A stretch of 64,000 nt of DNA from Doris montereyensis (GCA_037039925.1 JAXRKP010000968.1:77001-141000), one strand, 5' to 3'; shown: positions 21,395 to 33,424, counted from the first letter of the stretch. Translations and numbers: made by a program. The notes: a model not told the origin generated them from the sequence alone.

Positions 21395-22440
21395 TAGGCA
21401 TAATCCCAAAATCTAGAGTATTCCTTGTTGTGTAACAAAGTCTTTCTACCCATTGGAGGTGTCAACTGGTTTGCGGCATAAACCTGCCTTGGTAGTAGTA
21501 GGCCCAGGCGTGTGTGACAATGAGCCTGTTCAACGTTTCCTACAAGAAATGGATGACAACAAAAACATCTGACATGTCACGGCTTTTATGTCGTGTGAGC
21601 CAAGTGAACAAATCTGTTTACTCGCTCTTTCTTTTGGTGACAGTTTCCTTATTTTCCTCATCTGTACTTTGATTTCAAGGAGAAATCTTTTTACAAAGAA
21701 AATGAAATGTGAACAAAGCCAATCAACGACAAAAAGTTGTAAAAACTATGATCTCTATTTGAATTTAGTTGTGGTGTGCACCAAAAAGTCCTAGAGTCTA
21801 GCACTTGAAACAAGTTGAAATGGGAAAGTAGATCAGACTGTGTGTGTGTTGTAAATTCATGGGAGAAATCTCCATCACCTACTTTCCGGATGGCCACAAT
21901 GTCCATAGTGTCAATATTGCACTTTATCAACATGAAATATTCGGGTTTATTGCAGGCCGCTGTGCTGCTTAAAAATCAGTTTGCACTGTCACAGTTTGTT
22001 GTTTTATTTGAAAAGGTTGGCAGCTATGGATGTAGTATATAAAACAAAACAAAACAGGAATCATTGAATCACACAGTTGTCTGCGTTCACTCGTTGACTT
22101 TGACTTTGACTTCGGAGAGGGATTGCTGTACACACACACACACATACACATGCACAAAGGCTATCATGGAAATTTGCAGGCGACACAAAGGTACTTCACT
22201 CTACTTTCCCTCACTCGACTGGTGTGAATGAGTATCAAGCTATAGGTAGGCTTGTGTACTGAATACTCCCCCAAAAGTTGAGAAGGACTTTGAATGAAAT
22301 GGCCTGCTAGAGGATAAATGATGTACAGTCGGTGAGCCTGCATGTGTGGAGATACAGACTATAAATCCATCTTAATCTTTTTTCTGTTTTTTCGCCCACA
22401 TTATACGTTAAAAAAGACTATTTTCCAATTGAGTTTAAGT
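21395..22440. other. Intergenic sequence past the MPHOSPH9-like gene
   Basis: Mostly unique, with a short (CA)n run near 22131. Open frames are short and show no family resemblance. Confidence 0.6.
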
Positions 22441-23050
22441 CTCTCATACAATTTACGCAGGACACCCAATCTTCCAATTTTCCCTGTACGTGTATATGCC
22501 TGGTATTTGTCCACGTTGTTTCACAATTTTCTTCAGTGTACGTGTACATGCCTGGTATTTGTGCTGTGTTCATGAGTACGTTGTTGAACGTCTCACATAA
22601 TGTACACAGGAGAACCAATCTTCAGTGTATGGGTGCATTCCTGGTATTTGTGCTGTGTTCATGAGTACGTTGTTGAACGTCTCACATAATGTACACAGGA
22701 GAACCAATCTTTAGAATATGTGTGTACATGCCTGGTATTTGTGCTGTGTTCACGTTGTTGAACGCGTCTCACATAATGTACACAGGAGAACCAATACATG
22801 CCTGGTATTTGGCTTAGAACGTTGTTGTCACATCACAGGAGACCCAATCTTCAATCTTTAGTATATGTACATGCCTGGTATTTGTGCTGTGTTCATGAGT
22901 ACGTCTCACATAATGTTGAACTGTATGGGTGCATTCCTGGTATTTGTGCTGTGTTCACGTTGTTGAACGTCTCATAATGTACACAGGTGACCCTATCTTC
23001 CCTGTATGGGTGTATGTTTGGTATTTGTGTTGTGTTCATGAACACTTTCA
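22440..23050. repeat. Irregular minisatellite of about 80 bp
   Basis: Copies of CATGCCTGGTATTTGTGCTG, GAACGTCTCACATAATGTAC and ACAGGAGAACCAATCTTC with many truncations. Confidence 0.88.
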
Positions 23051-23459
23051 TGAATGTTTAAATATTGACATACTTTTTATTCTTAGAAGAAAAACTTGAG
23101 ATTTAAAATTAATTCATCTAACACTTAGTAACGGTTATATTTTATTTTAAACACAGTTTAAAGCAAATTTTTGTGTTTCAAATTATAAATGTATTGTATT
23201 ACACTGACACATGGACACTATTGCTAAATATCCTTACATTTTGTCATCACCTGACAATACACAGGTGAAAGGAACTTTGATTACGATGAGTCCCACTCCA
23301 GTGACACGGTGCCATTTTCAGTTGCGTTTGTGGGATGGTAATAATGCTAATAATAACAATGATGATATTAGTAATAATATAACTAACCACATTGATGACA
23401 AGGATAATAATGATAATGATGATAACGATAACAAATAGAAATTATTGTTATTGTTATTA
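23051..23459. other. Left flank of the pogo element with AAT/GAT microsatellite
   Basis: Unique sequence, then from about 23337 a degenerate AATAATAAC/GATGATAAC microsatellite that runs into the TA target site of the transposon. Confidence 0.7.
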
Positions 23460-23483
23460 CAGTAGTTACCGCCTAAATGCCCG
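23460..23483 (+). repeat. Left terminal inverted repeat of the pogo element
   Basis: CAGTAGTTACCGCCTAAATG then CCCG, preceded by TA at 23458-23459. Confidence 0.85.
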
Positions 23484-23606
23484 GTTCTTGGGAAGCAGAC
23501 AAAATGGTCATATAGGTGAAAGTTGGTCAAGGGCAACAATTTGGGGCAAGGCGAGTGATAACCAAGGGAGTTCATCGAATATGGTGCATGAATTCAACAT
23601 TTACCT

Positions 23607-23992
23607 CCTTTGGTTGTCAGTTATTTACCTCCTTTGTTTGTCAGTTATTTACCTCCTTTGTATGTCAGTTATTTACCTCCTTTGTTTGTCAGTTATTTAC
23701 CTCCTTTGTTTGTCAGTTATTTACCTCCTTTGTTTGTCAGTTATTTACCTCCTTTGTTTGTCAGTTATTTACCTCCTTTGTTTGTCAGTTATTTACCTCC
23801 TTTGTATTCAGTTATTTACCTCCTTTGTTTGTCACCTCCCTTGTTTGTCAGTTATTTACCTCCTTTGTTTGTCAGTTATTTACCTCCTTTGTTTGTCAGT
23901 TATTTACCTCCTTTGTTTGTCAGTTATTTAACTCCTTTGTTTGTCAGTTATTTACCTCCCTTGTTTGTCAGTTATTTACCTCCTTGTTTTCA
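23607..23992. repeat. 24 bp minisatellite inside the pogo element
   Basis: About 16 copies with core CAGTTATTTACCTCCTTTGT; low divergence. Confidence 0.94.
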
Positions 23993-24084
23993 ATTCAATT
24001 CACCGGGCTTTGTTAACAAAAGTTCTATTTCAATGCCCTGTTTTAGTTTCATTTGTTTGTTGTTTTCTTTTTCTTGTTTTTTTC

Positions 24085-24310
24085 CAATTTTTATTCATAC
24101 ACATGTCTAAAGATATTCATTTCACACAATGGAATCAAACATAACACTATACACATGTCTAAAGATATTCATTTTACACAATGGAATCAAACATAACACT
24201 ATACACATGTCTAAAGATATTCATTTCACACAATGGAATCAAACATAACACTATATACATGTCTAAAGATATTCATTTAGAATCAAACATAACAATACAT
24301 GTCTAAAGAA
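24085..24310. repeat. Array of about 52 bp, four copies
   Basis: ACACATGTCTAAAGATATTC, then CACAATGGAATCAAACATAA; the last copies are shortened. Confidence 0.88.
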
Positions 24311-25027
24311 CATAAAAATCAAAAAAATATATACATAGACAATAACAAAAACATTAAAAATAGGCATGTTTCATGATTTATGGCTTGAAACAGTCTTGAA
24401 TTTTCGACTTTTTCTTTTTTAGAATCCAGATCATCTCCTAGTTTTTTCAGGATCTCTTCCACTTCCACGAGGTTCAAAGGTTTAAAATGTTTGTTTGACC
24501 ATTGCACATGGCATAAAGTCTCAATGTGTCAATTGCTTCGACAAATTCTTTAGACCATGGCTCAATAAATAATAACAAAAATTATAAAAAAATACATTTC
24601 TATATCGCTCATCATCAATACTAGATTAACCTCTGAGTGCTTTACAGTGACGTGTAATAGTACAGACAACACATAAAGAATGTCAATGAAATAAAATCTG
24701 ATTTCAAAACAAGAAAATAATATAATTTTGTAATGCAAACGGAAATAGAATAATTTTAATAAAATAAAATTAAATACATTGTCTTCCTCTTCGTTTTCCT
24801 CTACTTCCTCATTAGTTTTTTTTTTGCTTATCTGACAATGTCTATGTCAGATGTCTCCCTGACAGTTGGTTCGTCCTTATCTATATCAACATATGCCTGA
24901 AATTCTTCTTCTGTTAGATTTTCAGGTGTCTTGATCATTTCTTCTGTCTGTTCTGCCTGCATTCAGTGAATCCAGCTTTGCTAAAACAATTCTTTGATGT
25001 TGTTCCATGTTTTACTCATGATGTGTA

Positions 25028-25590
25028 TAGCATCAACCAGAGCGATTCTCTTGATTGCTTCTGCTGCTGTTACACTAGCATCAACCAGAGCGATTCTCTT
25101 GATTTCTTCTGCTGCTGTTACACTAGCATCAACCAGAGCGATTCTCTTGATTTCTTCTGCTGCTGTTACACTAGCATCAACCAGAGCGATGCTTCTCTTG
25201 ATTGCTTCTGCTGCTGTTACACTAGCATCAACCAGAGCGATTCTCTTGATTGCTTTGCTGCTGTTACACTAGCGTCAACCAGACGATTCTCTTGATTGCT
25301 TCTGCTGCTGTTACACTAGCATCAACCAGACGATTCTCTTGATTGCTTCTGCTGCTGTTACACTAGCATCAACCAGACGATTCTCTTGATTGCTTCTGCT
25401 GCTGTTACACTAGCATCAGACGATCCTTCTGCTGCTGTTACATAGCATCAGACGATTCTCTTGATTGCTTCTGCTGCTGATCAGGGCCAACCAGACGATT
25501 CTCTTGATTGGCTGCTGTTACACTAGCGTCCAACCAGACGATTCTCTTGATTGCTTCTGCTGCTGTTACACTAGCGTCAGCATATTCCAT
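25028..25590 (-). repeat. 48 bp in-frame expansion within transposase coding DNA
   Basis: The minus strand repeats the 16-residue unit DASVTAAEAIKRIALV about eleven times. The left five units are intact at 48 bp; to the right they shrink or lose bases. A single such segment is expected in a Tigger protein. Confidence 0.88.
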
Positions 25591-25934
25591 AATCACCCTG
25601 GCGTGGATCAGGGACCGGTTGTGGTCTTTGGGATTTCGGATTATTTGGGCTGACACATGTGTTAGGGAAGTAGAAGTCGGTGATCCCAGGTAGATAAATA
25701 TTCCTCGAATATTGCAGCGGTCATCCACGCATTGAAACTTGCCTTGTAATCAGCAGGCAATGTTGATTGATTTCGTGGAAAACATCTCTTGGTTTTGGGG
25801 ATTTTCTAATGATTTTCAATGTTTCTCAGAGCCATCCATATTGGCGCATATCATAGCGGTCACCCTTTCCTTTGCTTTCTTCCCTCCACTCGGCTGTTCT
25901 TTCGTGGAGCATAACCCGGTCTGGCAATCCTGCA

Positions 25935-26400
25935 ACAGTCAAAGATGTTATTCAAAATAAAAAAGACTTTCTTTAACAGTCAAAGATGTTATTCAAAATA
26001 AAAAAGACTTTCTTTAACAGTCAAAGATGTTATTCAAAATAAAAAGACATTCTTTAACAGTCAAAGATGTTATTCAAAATAAGAAGACTTTCTTTAACAG
26101 TCAAAGATGTTATCCAAAATAAAAAAGACTTTCTTTAACAGTCAAAGAATTCAAAATAAAAAGTTAGTCAAAGATGTTATTCAAAAAAAGACATTCTTTA
26201 ACAGTCAAAAATGTTATTCAAAATAAAAAGACATTCTTTAACAGTCAAAGATGCCAAAGATGTTATTCAAAATAAAAAGACATTCTTTAAGTCAAAGATG
26301 CCATTCAAAATAAAAAGACATTCTTTAACAGTCAAAGATGTTATTCAAAATAAAAAGACATTCTTTAACAGTCAAAGATGTTATTCAAAATAAAAACTTT
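25935..26400. repeat. Minisatellite of about 40 bp in the transposase intron
   Basis: About 12 copies of CAGTCAAAGATGTTATTCAA and AATAAAAAGACATTCTTTAA. The array touches the intron's acceptor. Confidence 0.92.
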
Positions 26401-26494
26401 CTTAATGATTCAAGAAAGACGTTGCATCATTTAAAACATGACGTAACTTTACAACAACAATAGATAACTAAGTGAAATCAGTTGCAACGTGTTA

Positions 26495-26735
26495 AAGCTA
26501 ATAGCTCCACATAGCATTATGGTTAAAGCTTCACATAGCATTAGGCAATATGTTAAAGCTTCACATAGCATTATGGGCAATAGTAGGTTATGTTAAAGCT
26601 TCACATAGCATTATGGGCAATAGGTTGTGTTAAAGGTTCACATAGCATTTAAAGGTTATGTTTCACATAGCATTATTAATAGGTTATGGCAATTAGGCTT
26701 CACATAGCATTATGGGCAGTAGGTTATGTAAAAAA
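26495..26735. repeat. Minisatellite of about 37 bp in the transposase intron
   Basis: About seven irregular copies of GTTAAAGCTTCACATAGCAT with TATGGGCAATAGGTTAT. Confidence 0.9.
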
Positions 26736-27280
26736 TGTAAAATGTGTAAACTCATTGATGAATGATAAGGAAATGTGTAAACTCACCTTTAAAATACACC
26801 CCAGTCTCGTCAGCGTTCAAGCCAGGCGAGTCGTTCTCTCGGAAACTAGATGCTGCTTCTAAATCTGCAGCCTGCTGACAAATGTGCTGATCCAACTGTC
26901 TGATGGTTCAAATTCGTGCCCAATTGCTTGGGCAAATTCCTTGGCCTTTTCTTTTATCAGGGAATGATTGAGTCTTGCATCCTGTGAGAACTTGTCATCA
27001 CACCACAGAGTTAAGGCGGCATCGACATCTTCTTCTTTAAAGGTCGTCTTTCTGCAACGAGCCGAGAAACTATTCTCCTATCTACACCAAATTTCTTTCC
27101 TATTTCTGTGAAGTTGGGTTTCCCCTAGTGACTTGTCAATTTCATCCAGGATTTGAAGCTTCTTCTGTATTGTAAATCATTTGCTAGTTTATTCATTTTT
27201 ATTTTCAAGATGTAAATTTGTATGCAGCTGTGCAAAATTCAAGTTGCTGCTATGGAGGCTAAGAGAAAAAAGACCTGATA

Positions 27281-27990
27281 CAGTGTTTCCTCATTAACTG
27301 GCATAACCCACATTATAATCACGTAACTTATTTTGTCACAAGACCTATGACTTAAGTAATTATGCAGATTTGGATGAGAAAAACTACATAAAGAAAAGTC
27401 TCATCCAATGGGACCAATGTGTGAATTAATTAACATGAATCTTACAACTCCTAAGAGTAATAATCCTCATGTTATAATTAAAACAGATAAATAAGGATAA
27501 AGATTCATAGCCAGATCATTTGTTTTGAAAAATTTAATGTGAGAAATAGGGACACTTGGAAACCATTAGCTCTTTACCACTGAGGTGGTGAGTACACGGA
27601 TGGGTTGACCGTCTCTCGCCACAAAGATCCGAAGTCACATTGGATACGGCCAATGCCAGACGGAGCAATAAATCTGTTCATGCCTTGTCCCTCGATCGTG
27701 ATGAGCGCCTGGTCTAAAGACGCCAGGTGATTGCATGCCACTTATGACATCGAGAAAGAGATGTGGGTGGAGTCCGGAAAACTGTTCAATTCTAATTGCC
27801 CAATGGAATAAAGGCTGTGCTGTACAGTGGGTGGACGTACAAAAAGAAGATTGGCCAACGTTTATTACATTACAATGGATAGGTAATAAAGGATGGTTAC
27901 AGTACATGGCACATTGTTGACAGGCATAAGCACTATTAGTCGATCGGATTACATGTATGATAAAAACAATTTTTTTAATCAATTACGGAC
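27281..27990. other. 5' region of the pogo element with an unexplained insert
   Basis: Starts with TACAGTGTTTCCTCATTAAC, which looks like a DNA-transposon end but has no partner I can find. From 27,495 and from 28,054 a 27 bp sequence (GATAAAGATTCATAGC core) is directly repeated, bracketing about 530 bp whose minus strand reads LASLDQALITIEGQGMNRFI then APSGIGRIQCDFGSLWRETV. I do not recognise that frame. Confidence 0.45.
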
Positions 27991-28172
27991 GTATTTTATG
28001 ATACTTTGGAGAAAATGATACCTGCAGGTGCTGTTGAGACAACAGACAGACAATGATAAAGATTCATAGCTACATCATTTAGGCGAAAATCTTGGTTTTG
28101 AAAGAGACATTTAGAGGGGCAATTTATATATTTAAAAAATTGGTTTCACTGAGAATGCAGGCATTTAGGCGG

Positions 28173-28196
28173 CGGGCATTTAGGCGGTCAGTACTG
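28173..28196 (-). repeat. Right terminal inverted repeat of the pogo element
   Basis: The reverse complement reads CAGTACTGACCGCCTAAATG then CCCG, followed on the plus strand by TA at 28197-28198. Confidence 0.85.
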
Positions 28197-28204
28197 TACA
28201 AATA

Positions 28205-28595
<391 letters not shown>

Positions 28596-28599
28596 ACTT

Positions 28600-29220
28600 G
28601 TTCATTTGATATATCAACATTTTGGAAATAAATGAATGTTTATTATGATAATATCCCATGTAAAATGAAGCGGTTCGAGAATATTCATATTCTACATATT
28701 TATCAATTATTTCATAACATCAAAATTCATACATGTATTAGTTCAGTGCCTTGGTCATTCATAATTGCGCTGTATTTGTCCATACCTTTAGAAGTAGTGC
28801 AATTGAAGGCGTCATTTCAACATTGGGCTTAAGTCACAATTACGTCATTTAGAGAAAATACCAAAACCCAAGGACTTTGGCACTGTATATGTGATGTATT
28901 TTATCATATCATTTTCACACTTTTCAGGAAGAAAGATTTCAATTTATTCCCTAGGATTATCCCTCTGTCTCGTTTTTCTCGTTTTTCACCATAAAAATGG
29001 ACATAAGCACACTATTGAAATGACCCCTTTAGTTCTTCAAAGATAGATGAGATTTACCTGTGATATATATTTTTTTTAAAATAAATGTCATTTTGAGGTT
29101 TGCTTTAGGTCAGGCCATTCATTCCTATGTCAGTATTTCAAAGAATAGTTAGCACTGCCACTTCACTACTTGAGTCAATTTTGTTGTGGTCATGGGGATG
29201 GGGGGGGGGAGGGGCTGTGG
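28600..29220. other. Unique AT-rich sequence
   Basis: No array, no recognisable coding frame. Confidence 0.6.
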
Positions 29221-29231
29221 AGAGAGAGGAG

Positions 29232-29279
<48 letters not shown>

Positions 29280-29289
29280 GGGTAGGGGG

Positions 29290-29386
<97 letters not shown>

Positions 29387-29460
29387 TATGTACGTACCTG
29401 TTGGTGTGTATGTGTGTGTGAGAGAGAGAGAGAGAGAGGGGGAGAGAAAGAGAGCCTGTT

Positions 29461-29502
<42 letters not shown>

Positions 29503-29610
29503 CTGTTTGTGTGTTTATGAGAGGGAGAGGGAAAGAATGTGGTTGCGTGAGAGCTTATGGATTAAAACTGATCCATTGGTGTGTGTGTGTGTGTGTGTGT
29601 GAGTGGATGA
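29232..29610. repeat. (TA)n, (GA)n and (GT)n microsatellites
   Basis: A TA run, then over 80 bp of GA, then alternating GT and GA blocks to about 29,605. Confidence 0.95.
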
Positions 29611-29624
29611 GAGAGAATCAGGTT

Positions 29625-30090
29625 GGCATTGGTTCAATGAACTTAAGGCAAAGGCAAAAGGCTGTGGATTGTCGTTCAATGAACTGAAGGCAAAGGCAAA
29701 GGCTGTGGATTGTTGTTCAATGAACTTAAGGCAAAGGCAATACCTGTGGATTGTTGTTTATGAGAGGCTGTGGAGTTGGAAAGAAGGCTGTGGATTGTCA
29801 TTCAATGAACTGAAGGCAAAGGCAAAAGGCTGTGGATTGTTGTTCAATGAATTAAAACTGGATCATTCAATGAACTTAAGGCAAAGGCAAAGTGTTGGAT
29901 TGTGTTCAATGTGTGCAAAAGGAGTGGATGTCATTCAATGAACTTAAGGCAAAGGCAAAAGGCTGTGGATTGTTGTTCAATGAACTTAAGGCAAAGGCAT
30001 TGGATTGTTCAATGAACTTAAGGCAAAGGCAAAAGGCTGTGGATTGTCATTCAATGAACTTAAGGCAAAGACAAAAGGCTGCACAGATTA
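29625..30090. repeat. Minisatellite of about 42 bp
   Basis: TTCAATGAACTTAAGGCAAA, GGCAAAAGGCTGTGGATTGT with frequent truncation. Confidence 0.9.
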
Positions 30091-30704
30091 AATAAATAGT
30101 AAGTAGCACATATGCACAATGGTGCTCAATGTGCTTTACAATTAAAATGGGAAAAACAACACATCTTCAAGTACAAGTACAATGATCTACATGCTAAGAA
30201 TTTCAAGATGGATAAGCTTTAGAAAAAAATGAGTGAAAAAGGAGAACGCTTGGAAAGGGAAATGCATAATGGTACAAAAAAATCGTTTCAGCTGATCTTT
30301 TGGTGATAAAATGAAGACATGAAGTTAATATTAAAACCCCATTGTAAGAAAGACGAGACCAATTAAAAGCCTACAAGGAATTAAGTAGAGAGACTGAAAC
30401 CCACAACCTCCACATTGGCACCTCCATCTCATAGTCACAATGAGAGAGCTCACTACAGCACGCAATGCCAAATATGCTCTTCTTTCATGGTGAGGCGTTG
30501 GGTGCCATTGCGGAGGTCATGGGTTCCATTCTCACAGGTGCCCAGAGATTTGTGTCTTTGTATTTTTGTCTTGTCTCTGCTCCCATGGGGCTTTAGTATT
30601 CATTTCATTTCATTTCATTTCATTTCATTATTTGTTGCCATTGACATGCTGCAACCTTACTGTTTGTGTGTACAGCTGGTCTTTTGCACTGCTGTTTTTA
30701 TTTC
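30091..30704. other. Mostly unique; possible SINE remnant
   Basis: CAATGGTGCTCAATGTGCTT (30,118) and a B-box-like GGTCATGGGTTCCATTC (30,518) hint at tRNA-derived repeats. There is a short ATTTC run at 30,600. No gene seen. Confidence 0.4.
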
Positions 30705-31222
30705 TTGTTGTTTTGAAGTGAATGTGTAAAGATATCATTTGACATTTGTATCATTTTCAGACAATGTTGTTTTGAAGTGCCTGTAGAAATGTAATTTGAC
30801 ATTTTGTAACATTGTCAGACAATGTCATTGTGACTGTAAAAAAATATTATTTGACATTTTAATCATTTTCAATAATGTTGTTTTGAAGTGACTGTAGAAA
30901 TATAATTTGACATTTGTATCATTTTCAGCCAATGTTGTTTTGAAGTGACTAGAAATATAATTTGATATTTGTATCATTTTCAGCCAATGTTGTTTTGAAG
31001 TGACTAGAAATATAATTTGACATTTGTATCATTTTCAGCCAATGTTTTTTTGAAATGACTAGAAATATAATTTGACATTTGTATCATTTTCAGCCAATGT
31101 TGTTTTGAAGTGACTGTAGAAATATAATTTGACATTTGTATCATTTTCAGCCAATGTTGTTTTGAAGTGACTAGAAATATAATTTGACATTTGTATCATT
31201 TTCAGCCAATGTTGTCTTGAGT
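30705..31222. repeat. Minisatellite of about 57 bp
   Basis: About nine copies of TGTTGTTTTGAAGTGACTAG, AAATATAATTTGACATTTGT and ATCATTTTCAGCCAA. Confidence 0.92.
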
Positions 31223-31371
31223 CATAATAAACTTATCACTTGGACCCGTCCTAAATTTCTTATTTGTCCTGTTGGAGAGATGAAATTTGGAAGTCAGTTT
31301 TTAACGATAATTTATAATGTACTTTAACTTAAATGTAAACAAATAAAAACAAGTCTTACTTGTAGTCCTTT

Positions 31372-31518
31372 TTTGCAAAATGTCTGCTTTCATTTCATTG
31401 TCAGTTTTTGCAAAATGTCTGCTTTCATTTCATTGTCAGTTTTTTGCAAAATGTCTGCTTTCATTTCATTGTCAGTTTTTTGCAAAATGTCTGCTTTCAT
31501 TTCATTGTCAGTTTTTTG
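31372..31518. repeat. 38 bp array, four copies
   Basis: TTGCAAAATGTCTGCTTTCA and TTTCATTGTCAGTTT. Confidence 0.92.
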
Positions 31519-31519
31519 G

Positions 31520-31875
31520 TATTGAAAAAATGCACCATTTTGTTGTAAGTATTTGTCTTCACTGTGTGTCTCAAGTAGTAAGTGTTTTGTTTTCTTTTAC
31601 AATTTCAAAATACCTGCAAGTGTGTTCATCTCCATATCATTGTTTACGTCATAGTTCTGTCAAAGAAATAGTTGTCACATGGATGCGGTTGGTTGGTTGG
31701 TGGGTGGGCACTGCTGGTAAATCATACTTCTTTCCTTTAACTTTTTTATTTCTCTTTTATCTTGCTGTTTTCCATGAGATCACCATAACGGTGGACAGGG
31801 TAAATTTCCATTAACTAAACAAACAAACAAACAAGCCACATTCCTCTATTGTCTGTCCTCACCCTCTTCAATATT
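31520..31875. other. Unique sequence
   Basis: One short open frame without recognisable motifs. Nothing else seen. Confidence 0.5.
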
Positions 31876-32450
31876 CATGGGTAGTTGGTGGGGCTATTCA
31901 TGTGTAGTTGGTGTGGCTATTCATGGTGTAGTTGGTGTGGCTATTCATGTGTAGTTGGTGGGGCTATTCATGGGTAGTTGGTGTGGCTATTCATGGGTAG
32001 TTGGTGGGGCTATTCATGGGTAGTTGGTGTGGCTATTCATGGGTAGTTGGTGTTGCTATTTGGGTAGTTGGTGGGGCTATTCATGTGTAGTTGGTGGGGC
32101 TATTCATGGATAGTTGGTGTGGATATTCATGGGTAGTTGGTGGGGCTATTCATGGGTAGTTGGTGGGGCTATTCATGGGTAGTTGGTGTGGCTATTCATG
32201 GGTAGTTGGTGTGGCTATTCATGTGTAGTTGGCTATTGGGGCTATTCATGGGTAGTTGGTGGGGCTATTCATGGGTAGTTGGTGTGGCTATTCATGGGTA
32301 GTTGGTGTGGCTATTTGGGTAGTTGGTGGGGCTATTCATGGGTAGTTGGTGGGGCTATTCATGGGTAGTTGGTGGGGCTAATCATGTGTAGTTGGTGTGG
32401 CTATTCATGGGTAGTTGGTGGGGCTATTCATGGGTAGTTGGTGGGGCTTG
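31876..32450. repeat. 23 bp minisatellite
   Basis: About 25 copies of GTAGTTGGTGGGGCTATTCA with GGGG/GTGG alternation. Confidence 0.94.
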
Positions 32451-32493
32451 CTGGTAGGTCTCCTTCTTCCTCTTCGATCTCTCTGCCAGCGGG

Positions 32494-32873
32494 TCAGATC
32501 AGGATGCGGATTGTCTCCATGAATTGCATAGTATTTTGCAGACTCTCCATAGGGCCGTAGGTTTTTTCCAGAGGTGCCTCACCTGGCCATATCGCTGTTC
32601 TTTCTGATGTGTGGAGCGGACGCTGATGGAAAAGATGTTCAGTGTTCTGGTGGAGCGCTCCACACTCACACCCTTCCGATTCCCCAACTTTCAGATAGCG
32701 ATACATGTGTGTTGATGGAGATGGTAGTACCCAGTCCTGAGTCCGAATTGTGTGACCTGCGACTTTCTGTCAAGTTGGTGGATGATTTTCTCCCCATTGA
32801 TTGCAGACAGCTGCCTTAATGAATGTCTTCTCTTCCTTGAAGTTAAAATGGCAGACTCCTGGGGCATACTCAA
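32494..32873 (-). pseudogene. C-terminal fragment of a non-LTR retrotransposon ORF2
   Basis: The minus strand reads DRKSQVTQFGLRTGYYHLHQ, then after a frameshift near 32,700 KVGESEGCECGALHQNTEHL followed by LHTSERTAIWP and LEKTYGPMESLQNTMQF. The order LRTGHxxLNxHxxR, CxCG-x-QTxEHxLxxCP, LxxTxxFV is standard at the 3' end of several animal non-LTR elements. The expected Cys before Pro is Arg here. 5' truncated, dead. Confidence 0.78.
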
Positions 32874-32917
32874 ACTTTTTTTGTGAGTACATCTGCACGC
32901 TCATTCCCATGAATATG

Positions 32918-33420
32918 ACAGTGTCCAGATATCCATTGTAATATGAGTCTGGTAGTGTCCAGATATCCATTGTAATATGAGTCTGGTAGTGTCCAGATAT
33001 CCATTGTAATATGAATCTGGCAGTGTTCAGGTATCCATTGTAATATGAGTCTGGCAGTGTTCAGGTATCCATTGTAATATGAGTCTGGCAGTGTTCAGGT
33101 ATCCATTGTAATATGAATCTGGCAGTGTTCAGGTATCCATTGTAATATGAATCTGGCAGTGTTCAGGTAGCCATTGTAATGTGAATCTGGCGGTGACCAG
33201 GTATCCATTGTAATATGAATCTGGCAGTGTTCAGGTATCCATTGTAATATGAGTCTGGCAGTGTTCAGGTATCCATTGTAATATGAATCTGGCAGTGTTC
33301 AGGTATCCATTGTAATATGAGTCTGGAAGTGTTCAGGTATCCATTGTAATATGAGTCTGGCAGTGTTCAGGTATCCATTGTAATGTGAATCTGGCAGTGT
33401 TCAGGTATCCATTGTAATAT
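32918..33420. repeat. 34 bp minisatellite
   Basis: About 15 copies of GTGTTCAGGTATCCATTGTA and ATATGAGTCTGGCA. It sits between the two retrotransposon fragments. Confidence 0.94.
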
Positions 33421-33424
33421 TAAC

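Larger units (their letters stand above)
25930..26786 (-). other. Intron of the transposase, GT-AG
   Basis: On the minus strand NADETGVYFK is followed by GTGAGT (26786-26781) and the frame resumes after CTGTTGCAG at 25929 with GLPDRV, in phase, which matches the usual Tigger order. The intron is mostly two minisatellites. Confidence 0.72.
24370..27196 (-). pseudogene. Tigger/CENP-B-type transposase relic
   Basis: Read on the minus strand from about 27,196. N-terminal CENP-B-like helix-turn-helix: KKLQILDEIDKSLG, then a frameshift to FTEIGKKFGVDRRIVSRLVA. Second DNA-binding domain: TTFKEEDVDAALTLWCDDKF, KEKAKEFAQAIGHEFEPSDS, WISTFVSRL. DDE core: NADETGVYFK (first catalytic Asp, about 26,790-26,818), PSGGKKAKERVTAMICANMD, then AWMTAAIFEEYLSTWDH. 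The C-terminal part has ARVIMEYADASVTAAEAIKR and IHIMSKTWNNIKEL, then LTEEEFQAYVDIDKDEPTV and EPWSKEFVEAIDTLRLYAMC. Several frameshifts and stops make it non-functional. The family assignment rests on the order and wording of these motifs and is strong. The acidic tail region is split by AT-rich filler at about 24,560-24,840. Confidence 0.85.
23460..28196 (-). mobile_element. Pogo/Tigger-type DNA transposon, dead, about 4.7 kb
   Basis: The left end begins CAGTAGTTACCGCCTAAATG and the right end, reversed, CAGTACTGACCGCCTAAATG: 22 of the first 24 bases match. Both ends abut TA, the target duplication of the Tc1/mariner/pogo group. Inside, on the minus strand, is a decayed transposase of the CENP-B/Tigger type. 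The element is swollen by at least five internal minisatellites (23607, 24085, 25028, 25935, 26500). The right end repeats GCATTTAGGCGG once more inside the terminus. Confidence 0.87.

Noticed and set aside
27279..27310. TACAGTGTTTCCTCATTAAC as a terminal inverted repeat of a second element
   Set aside because: No inverted partner was found within several kb on either side, and the 24 bp ends at 23,460 and 28,196 explain the transposon better.
29170..29690. Arg/Glu-repeat protein frames
   Set aside because: They are translations of GA and GT microsatellites.
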